Shown here: in pieces, positions 56,415 through 64,000 of the stretch
Layout of the letters: each line of letters starts with the position of its first letter
Numbering within the stretch: the first letter of the stretch is position 1
Assembly: GCF_002994745.2 (NCBI RefSeq)
Contig: NC_037094.1
Span: 21,739,001 to 21,803,000 of the forward strand
DNA length: 64,000 bases
DNA from: Rosa chinensis
Lineage: Eukaryota; Streptophyta; Magnoliopsida; Rosales; Rosaceae
Direction: 5' to 3'
Position numbers and translations under genes: made by a program
The notes under the pieces: model-generated
Told to the model about the DNA's origin: nothing
What the model saw: the letters and a program-made list of their open reading frames with translations, nothing else
Database searches by the model: none

Positions 56415-59400
56415 TTATTCTTGTCTATCTTCAATGTCTTGGCGACTAGGCAAAGCAGAAAGAGTGAGTTGATTGTATTGACATATATATATATATATAC
56501 TGTAATAACATGTTTGGCAAATGAACACATACCTCGTGCCAACATCCTCATCTTTTTCTTTTTCTCCGTCACCATTATCATCTACCTCCTCCGCTATTTC
56601 TGGTTTTGCTATTTGTACTCTTTCTGGTTTTCGATTACTGAGCAGGACCCCTTGAGAAGAAATCTTCAACTCAATCCCGCAGCCAATGACATCCAACTGT
56701 GTTGAGGATGGGAGTCTGACAATGCAATTTCCCGAGCAAAAGCCTTGCAGTCTTGGTAGATAGGAAAGTGTCAAATGTTGCAACCGGGTGAAAGCAATCT
56801 CACAAGTTGCTCCTGTGTCATCATGATCATCTTCGTTGCTTGCCCCTATAATTGCTCTCAGGCTTCTACAAAAGCTCACTCTCAGTGTTGTCAGTTGCAT
56901 TAAGCTCTTAGCTACGGAATAACTTGTCAAGTATTCCAATCCACCACAATACCCTACGCTCAGAGTTGTTAGATTGCGGAAGGATATTGCTGCGGATTCT
57001 ACACTCTTTAACATCCCACAATCAAACACCTGAAGAGTGACCAAGTTTGGGAAAAGTGGGCCCGCTGTTTGAGAGTTCCCATTCCCTAATTGCAAGAGCT
57101 TGGGCATGTGTTCGACCCTCAAAGTTTTTACTGCATGTAGCTCCTCACCGCCATTAATTTCTTCATTCACAAATATTTCCGTGGAAAAATCATCCCAGCC
57201 CACTACTATCTCCTCAAAATTCGGTAATTTCTCAAGGAAATGTATTGCGGCTTGCTTGGAGAACGTTGCCCACTTGAACAACCGAATAGTTTTCAATTTG
57301 GGAAAGAAGTGTGCTGCTGGGGATGATGATGGACCGTACCAAATCTCACCCGCAAATTCTTCCAGGATTAAGTCTTCTAAATTGGGGAATGAATCCTGAA
57401 ATATATGAAGGCATGCGTGTATGGATGTTAAATATACAGAGCCATACACTGTGAATTTCGGATTATTAGGATTTGTTTTTTGACGACCTCATACATACTC
57501 TCTAATTAACATAGATTGGATTGGATTGGATTTTCATCAATTTTGGATCCTTGTAGATGTTATAAAAAGCAGCGAAATGTAAAAGTCAAACATTAATTGC
57601 AAGACTGCCACGTCTCTCTCTCTCACCATTAACAGTGGGGATCTGATACAACAATTCTTCTTCTTGTCTATTCAATTTTATTTCCTCTGCTTTTTACGAA
57701 TTTCTTCCCAAGTTCCAAGGAGAGAAAGAAAGTGAAGAAGATGCATCCGATCTGAATTTGATTCAACCAACAAGAAGCTCTTTGACTTTGACTGGTATGC
57801 ACATTAGTTAAGAGTTTAGCTTCTGTCTCCACCAACTTGTTTCTCTTCTCTCTATGTTTTTTATGCTTCAATCTTTAAGCTTGCATGTTACACATCTGAA
57901 ATGTTTGCTCTGACGAATTTTGTTCGTGTGTTTTTGAGATATTTGGGGTTTTGGGTGTTATATGATTCAGGGTTGGGGTAATTTAATGAAGTTCTTATTT
58001 AATTGAGTTTGGGGGAGAAAGCTGTATAGGTCAGGTTGTTTTTGCGAAGACTATTTTGGTCGCAGGTTGCAGGTCATCAAGTTTAGTGTTTTGTTTGATT
58101 GGATGATTAATGGGTACAGTGTGAAATTTTACTTTATTTGATTGGATTGGCCTGCCAGTGCAAATAATGCTTTTGTAGTTCATCTGAATATCACCATCCC
58201 ATGTTGCTCATGTCTTATGTTTTATGAATTAATTAACTTGATTACAGATTGAATGTGTTTGATAATTTGTATTATTGGTTATGAATATTTCCAAAAAATA
58301 AAATTTCTTTAGTCTTCAGTCTTGCATCGGTATTGTTGGTCTAATATTGATTATGAGACCCAAAAACAGAGTACAGTGATACTATGATGATTTAACTTGG
58401 ATATGTTTGCCACGGAAAGTGTAAATGTATTGGCAGTGATGTTAAGTTGGGGATGTAAACCTGATTTGGGTTTGTAAATTACTGAATAAATGAGAATCTA
58501 TTCAAGACCTTGAATCCAAGGTCTTGGTAGTACTGTGATATAAAATAACCTCTCACATACAAGGTTTATAACACACTCACCCTTTCAATATTCGTAAATT
58601 TGATCCAAAAAGTAACATATATGGAACATTTATTGTTTTTTTTTTTGTAGGCATTATGAATGAATCATTTGAGCCTAGTTCTTCAAGTATACTTCTTTTT
58701 CTTGGAGTTTTGTTAGAAAAGACTAAAAAGGAGAAGGCAAGGAAGACTGCAACTTGAAATTCAATTCTCGAGAAACACCATAGCAGGGTTCCTGAAGTTG
58801 TGTTTTGTATTTATGAGTTGCACCAAGTTAGTTCCTGCTATGTTATTTGTTTTATTCCTTTCCTGTTTCATTTATTAACGAGGCAAATATGCTAAATTGG
58901 GAGACGGTTATGTCTTTGTTCATGGTCTACATTTGTTCTTCTTTTGGAGCAGAGTTACAAGAGGGTCATGCTACTCATTGATCCCTAGTGAATTACATAT
59001 ATCCATTGTGAGTATAAAAAAGAGTGATACTTTAATAGCCAAAAGCTTAATGACTAGGTTCTTGCTTTGGGGATATTTTTTTTTTTTCTTTGTGGATTGT
59101 ATAATACAATTGATCACTTGTTCTTTTACTTACATCATTTCATTTGTCTTTTTAACTGAACAGCAAGAGCATGCTTGACAGATGATAAGAGTTTCTACAT
59201 ATAGGTAACCTACCAAGAGATTGAGTACCTTTTGCATCAAATTGAGGTAAGACAGCAATGCCAAACATTTTTGCAACTTATCTGCTGATTCAATGTTATA
59301 TAACTTTATGCTAGTTTTCTATTTGGTACATACTTGGCTTTTTTATCTCAAATAATAGATTATGTTTTGGTAGTACCAGTGTTATCTATTCTTCATCAAA

Positions 59401-62400
59401 AGACACAGTTTAATCTTATAACTACAATATTATTTGACGACAAATAACTTGGTATTGTTGTCAGTTTAATTTTAGGAATCCAGTTTAACTTGGGATATTT
59501 ATTATGGGAATCTGATGTAACATTGGGCTTGCATATCATTTTTTTAAAAAAAAAATTCTATTTTCTAGACTCTGATTGAGAATTTACTGTATGTGTGTGC
59601 CTCTGTGCTTAAATCAGATGGAGAACACTGCAGAACACGTATTGGAGATAATGCATCTTTGGACAAAGGAATGTCTTAGGCTTATCCGACACTAGTAGGC
59701 AAGTAAGACATGTCATTTTCCTTTTTAGTTAAGTGAACAAGATTCAAACTTTTGTATGCCTATCATTTATCTGGTTTATCCTTGGCTTTTATGCGACCCC
59801 TTTATACAACCAATTCTTGTTTACCATAATGCTTTTTATATGAGCATTAAGATATCAGTTGACTCTGTACTTATTAAAATAAGAACTAACTACATGATCT
59901 TATTTGCTATTTGTCTATATCAAAGAAGGGTTGCAGCCGTGGGAGGAAGTCTTGATGTTTAAATTTTGATGGGTGTATGTGATTTTAGTGTATTATTGAA
60001 TGATATATTTTAGAATACAGTATAAAGTATGGTCAAGAATGTAGAGGTGCCAATAGTTAGTACCTTATTTCTTTTAATCCAACCTCATAAATTTGTCACT
60101 GATCCCAGTGATATTCCAAAGACACCAATATATTAGATTGTGGTTGTGGCACTGATTTGGATGCAAGTTAGTCGTGGTTAAAGTTATTCCACTATTACTT
60201 TATTCCAAGGCACCTATAATAGAGGAGACTGCATCCTAATTAGTGGCTGCATAATGTCTAATGTCTTTGGCAACCTCTATCAGTGTGTTGGGAAAACTTC
60301 TAGTATATATTGACATAGTTGAGACAATAAGAGGATGTTATCATTTGATATTTAACCTTGGAAAATCACTTGACATGTAGTTCTAATGATTTTTAAAGGA
60401 TGCAGTTGAAAAGCTCAACATGTTAACAAAGAATTTGATCATCATTTAAACTAAAAGTTTAGAACATAAATTCACAAAGAAAATTTTCAAGGAGAAATTT
60501 CATATGAAAATTGTGTACCTTGTCAACTAGAAAGAGAGATTGTCCAATTAGAGGGTTTGGCTCATGTTTTTCCGGAAAAATTGGAAGTTCTGCAGCAAAT
60601 ATCTTCACTACTTTACCACAGCCATCAATAGACAGTTCTTTGAGCAACGGCCACTTGGAAACATGAATCCCTGAATAGAACCTACTCAGTTTGGGCAGAT
60701 CAGAAAATTCCACACGTGTTACTTTTGGGAACACGAAATGTGGAGGCTCTGTTTCCAGTCCTTGTTCACCGTCAATAATTTCCTCCGCTTCGAATACCAC
60801 TTCTAGTGAGTCGCAATTGGATATGTCTAAGGTTTCTAGAGCATTCAGTCTCCCCATCATTCTAGGCACAAACACATTCGTTACACTGTTGCAGTCGGAA
60901 ACATTAACTTCTTTGAGTCTTGAAAAAGAGTCTTGATCAACAGGTTGGTTGTTCCATAGTGTCTGCAACTTCCCTAGCTCATAGATTTTCAATCTCTCCA
61001 AGCTCGGAAATTTTACCTATAACATATTTTCATGTTATAAATTTCTTACAAATTTATCTCAAGTGGACATATTTAGCAGAAGTCATAGCAAGATGGAGAA
61101 ACAGTGATTTAAATTACCTGTGCGTCAAAAAGACAGGATTGTGCAGCAGTCCTACTCTCGACATCAAGTTTTTTACTGCTTGTAGGATCAAAGATGGATG
61201 CCCCTGACTCTGTATCAAATTTCTTCACGGGGGGAAATTCAATACAACTTTCAGTAAAGAATCTATTGAGGTTTGGGAGTTGCTGTAATGTTAGACTTTT
61301 CAACTTACGAAACATGATATCGATATTTTCTCCATTAGATTGATCTCTTGTTGATACTATCGCTTTCATTATTGCACATGAGGATACTATGAGATGCTTG
61401 AGCTCCACCAGACTTTGAGCCATAGAAAATGAGAACAAGAATCTTAGATGATCACAGCTAGATACGCTCAAAGTTGTTAAGTTGGGGAACACAACCTGCA
61501 TGTAGTACACAATTCATATACAATGTTACATGCCTATTTCTATATTCCAAATTTATATAGAGAGTTATGACTTCATGTAGTTCTGGTAGTACAGGATCTA
61601 AAATGACACAAATCACGCACCTTCTAATCATCCGTAAATGACCAGAGGAAAATTAAATTATTTGCTCATGTGTTCTTACTTTTCAAAGCTCAACCAAATG
61701 TGATCCCCCCCAATAACACTATTCTCAACAAAAAGAAAAAAGAAAAAAGGACGAGTAAGGTATCAATGTCATAACAAAACTTGTTTATTTTTAAAAATTG
61801 CAACATATTATCATACCTTGCGAGATTTAATGTGTGGCCAATTTCGACATACGGAAAGAAATTGAAATTATTTTCATTAAAAGAAATTGAAATTATTTTC
61901 ATTAAAAGAAATTATATTTTTAGGGATTGGCACCAATCTAATTTGCCCTTTTTTAATTTTTTATTTTAGAATAGAAACGACAATAATCCAATTCACTAAT
62001 GGATGGTCCACGAAGAAATGTTATCAATAATCGGTATGTTATAAAGGTATATTTCTAGAAAACTTCAGTTTCTTCTCAAAAAACAAAAGATATCCTAATC
62101 ATTATAATCTAATAATTGAATACTAGATCAAAGTAAAGCCAAAGAAATTTACCTTCCTATTAATGATATAGGTGAAATCAACATTGTTTTGGAGACGGAG
62201 GTGTATCAGTTGCTGAAAATCTTCAGCATGTAATTGACGGGCAATATTTTTAACACTCTCTGTTCCATCGAAAGACAAATCTTCAGATCTCTTCAACAAT
62301 GTTTTGATACCGTGGTCCAATTCATCGCTGGGAGCGAGCTTCAGTTTTAGCGTGTTGAGGGTTGGTTCAGCCATACCTTTCCAATTCCAAACATTGCCAA

Positions 62401-64000
62401 TATATATTTGGTATCTTACCAACTTACTGGAGAACAAGTTTGATGGAAGAATATTAGCATCTCGAATATATATCTCCAATGCAGTTAGTTGAGACAAGTC
62501 ATTCAGCTCAAAAAGACTAGCATTACTTCCTCCCCTTTCAGCCTCCCATTCAAGACGGACGTTTCTCATTGTTAAGTCTTCTAGTCTTTTCAACCTTGAA
62601 ATAACACCCGGTGAAATCACTTCAAGTTTGGCACAATCACTCAAATCCAACCATCTCAGTCGAATCAATTGCCCTATTTCTTTGGGTAGCTCTTTAATTT
62701 TGGACCGCGCAAAGCTAAGAATTTCTAACTTGCTTAGATGTCCAACTAGAGCTACATCTTCCAACTCGCAGTCTTCTAAACACAATGTCTGAACATTCTT
62801 CAACAACTGAAGAGATGAAGGTAGGGACACCATATCCACTTCAGTTAAACCCAACACTTTCAGTTTCTCCATTTCATTAAAAAGGTTGGAAGGAATTTCC
62901 ACCGATGCAACACCTTTATTGTACAAATAAAACATTTCTAGTTTCTGGCATTCCCCAGATACTTGAGTAAGCATAGGAATATTGTTGGATTTTAAAGACA
63001 TCTTGCTACACCTTTTACAGAAATCCTTATCAGGCCATTCTTTCAATTCACCACCATATCCAACCGATAAGACGTGGTGTTTTTTGGATGCAATCCTCGC
63101 AGCAACCTCGCATACGAGATCATGCATTCTAACATGCATATTAATATCACTGTCCAGCAACAAGCAAGAATCTTTAAGCTTTTCAACCAGTGGATCCAAT
63201 GCATCTCGTGCTTCTTCTATTGTATTGACATTTTTTATTAAACCCAACCCAAAACCATATTTCAACAAGTCTGCCAAATAAATATGGTTCTTAACTACAA
63301 TAATCCCACAAAGCAAGAACAATGGTTTAAGCTCTTTATCTTCCAATTGATCATAACTCCACTCAAGAGCCAAGTATGCTTTTTCCGTAAATTCTTTGTT
63401 GTCAAAGCCTCCAAGGCGTCTCAAGGTGTCTTTCCATGCACGAATATTGTTTCTGTCTTTTACAGCTCTTGCAACCGTAACAATCAAGACCGGCAAACCT
63501 CCACATTTTTTAGCTACTTCAATTGCTACGTTTCGTATGCGGCCATCTTTGACAACATCACCAGCCATCTTCTCAAATAAACTCCATGCTTCCTTTTCAT
63601 TTAAAACATCAAGTGGAATATCTGTTTGTGTACGCATATCGAAGGACAGTTCCTTTCGACTTCTACATGTCAGCACTACCTTACAAGTAACCAAGCGGGG
63701 AAGTCCGATAGCCCCCAGATTAATTTTTTCCCAAACATCGTCTAAAACTACAAGAGTTCTCTTGTCTTTTATCCTATTGCATAGAATGGATGCTCTTTCA
63801 GCTAGAGTATGATTTTCGTCAATGCTCATACCTAACTTCATGGCAATTTCTTTTTGGATTTTTTCATGGTCTGGGTTCTCTTTCACATCTCTCACCATCA
63901 CCACATCATCAAATAAGTTCTTAGCTTGCCTAAGAACTTCTTCAACAAGTGTGGTCTTCCCTACTCCACCAATTCCCCATACTAGAATCATTTCTGTATT
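56415..64000 (-). CDS. CC-NB-LRR (CNL) disease-resistance protein, 5' end beyond window
   Basis: Intracellular immune receptor of the RPS2/At4g27190-like group. Five visible exons, all in frame: 64000-62153, 61496-61118, 61016-60519, 57395-56533 and 56445-56415, with GT-AG introns in phase 0 except the last. Exon 1 gives the NB-ARC domain: P-loop GIGGVGKTTL, kinase-2 TLVVLDDVW, RNBS-B KVVLTCRSR, GLPL CGGLPVLIV, RNBS-D LKPLFLLCG and MHD in VRMHDLVCE. Leucine-rich repeats follow (LPKEIGQLIRLRWLDLSDC). Exons 2-4 hold irregular C-terminal LRRs (FPNLTTLSVSSCDHLRFLF; FPNLVTLQVFDCGMLKSV). The end is an acidic tail, DDNGDGEKEKDEDVG, then RQDIEDRQE and stop. No disabling mutation is visible. The first methionine seen is internal; the coiled-coil N-terminus lies past 64000. 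Confidence 0.93.
57396..60518 (+). other. 3.1-kb intron of the CNL gene with antisense gene-like sequence
   Basis: On the plus strand 57600-57800 resembles a 5' UTR (TCTCTCTCTCTC, then a GTATGC donor at about 57796). About 58653-58757 holds an ATG frame, MNESFEPSSSSILLFLGVLL, and then KKEKARKTAT and a stop. About 59205-59245 reads YQEIEYLLHQIE, followed by GTAAGA. About 59619-59690 reads MENTAEHVLEIMHLWTKECL. These look like exons of a different gene inserted antisense in the intron. I do not recognise the family. The intron is otherwise AT-rich. Confidence 0.4.

Noticed and set aside
62123..62152. CNL protein ending after the NB-ARC/LRR exon
   Set aside because: The frame continues past a clear GTAAAT donor after INRK at 62153. 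The extra residues are intron translation.

Overview
The window is nuclear DNA from a flowering plant. The evidence is spliced genes with GT-AG introns, a plant CNL (NB-ARC/LRR) resistance gene, MADS-box, PPR and nepenthesin-type protease fragments, and plant transposon superfamilies throughout. Texture and element types suggest a woody rosid such as a Rosaceae member, but that is a guess. Most of the 64 kb is transposable-element DNA. Only one large, plausibly functional gene is visible, the CNL gene at the right edge, which runs off the window at its 5' end.

Layout, left half. 1-1747 has no recognisable gene. 1758-4878 holds three terminal-inverted-repeat (TIR) elements: a Mutator-like one and two PIF/Harbinger-like ones. 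5990-12770 is old host repeat DNA. It was broken by an ORF1-only LINE (6248-9775), which was itself broken by a Pack-MULE carrying pieces of a PPR gene (6530-8229, perfect 9-bp target duplication), and by a second MULE (10048-12036) holding minisatellites. 12889-18232 is a hAT-like element split by a CACTA element (12947-17554). LINE tails and an orphan exon follow. 20297-24410 is a complete gag-only LTR retrotransposon with a 5-bp target duplication.

Layout, middle. 24480-35560 repeats parts of the left-hand block (4285-12770) in the same order, but with different insertions: a Harbinger-like element, a deleted LINE split by a hAT, a hAT MITE, and an ORF2-only LINE (31150-35379, 18-bp target duplication). 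35688-38044 is a probable MULE. 39746-44922 is a CACTA element that has captured four exons of a MADS-box gene. 45421-45889 is a broken aspartic protease. 46581-49709 is a MULE whose internal repeat array was invaded by a 1.8-kb LTR followed by a 59-nt copy of the 3' part of tRNA-Asp.

Layout, right. 49.7-54.5 kb holds gene pieces on the minus strand: three or four exons of an unrecognised gene, a duplicated 3' scrap of the CNL gene, the first two exons of a PIG-L (GPI anchor) gene, and two orphan exons. A possible small secreted peptide lies on the plus strand. 54579-56261 is the second, inverted copy of the 24.7-kb Harbinger-like element, with a MITE and a tRNA-derived SINE inside it. 56415-64000 is the CNL gene: five visible exons, all in phase, with a 3.1-kb third intron. 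Many insertions have an identifiable empty site or target duplication, so the window records a readable order of nested transposition around a resistance-gene locus.
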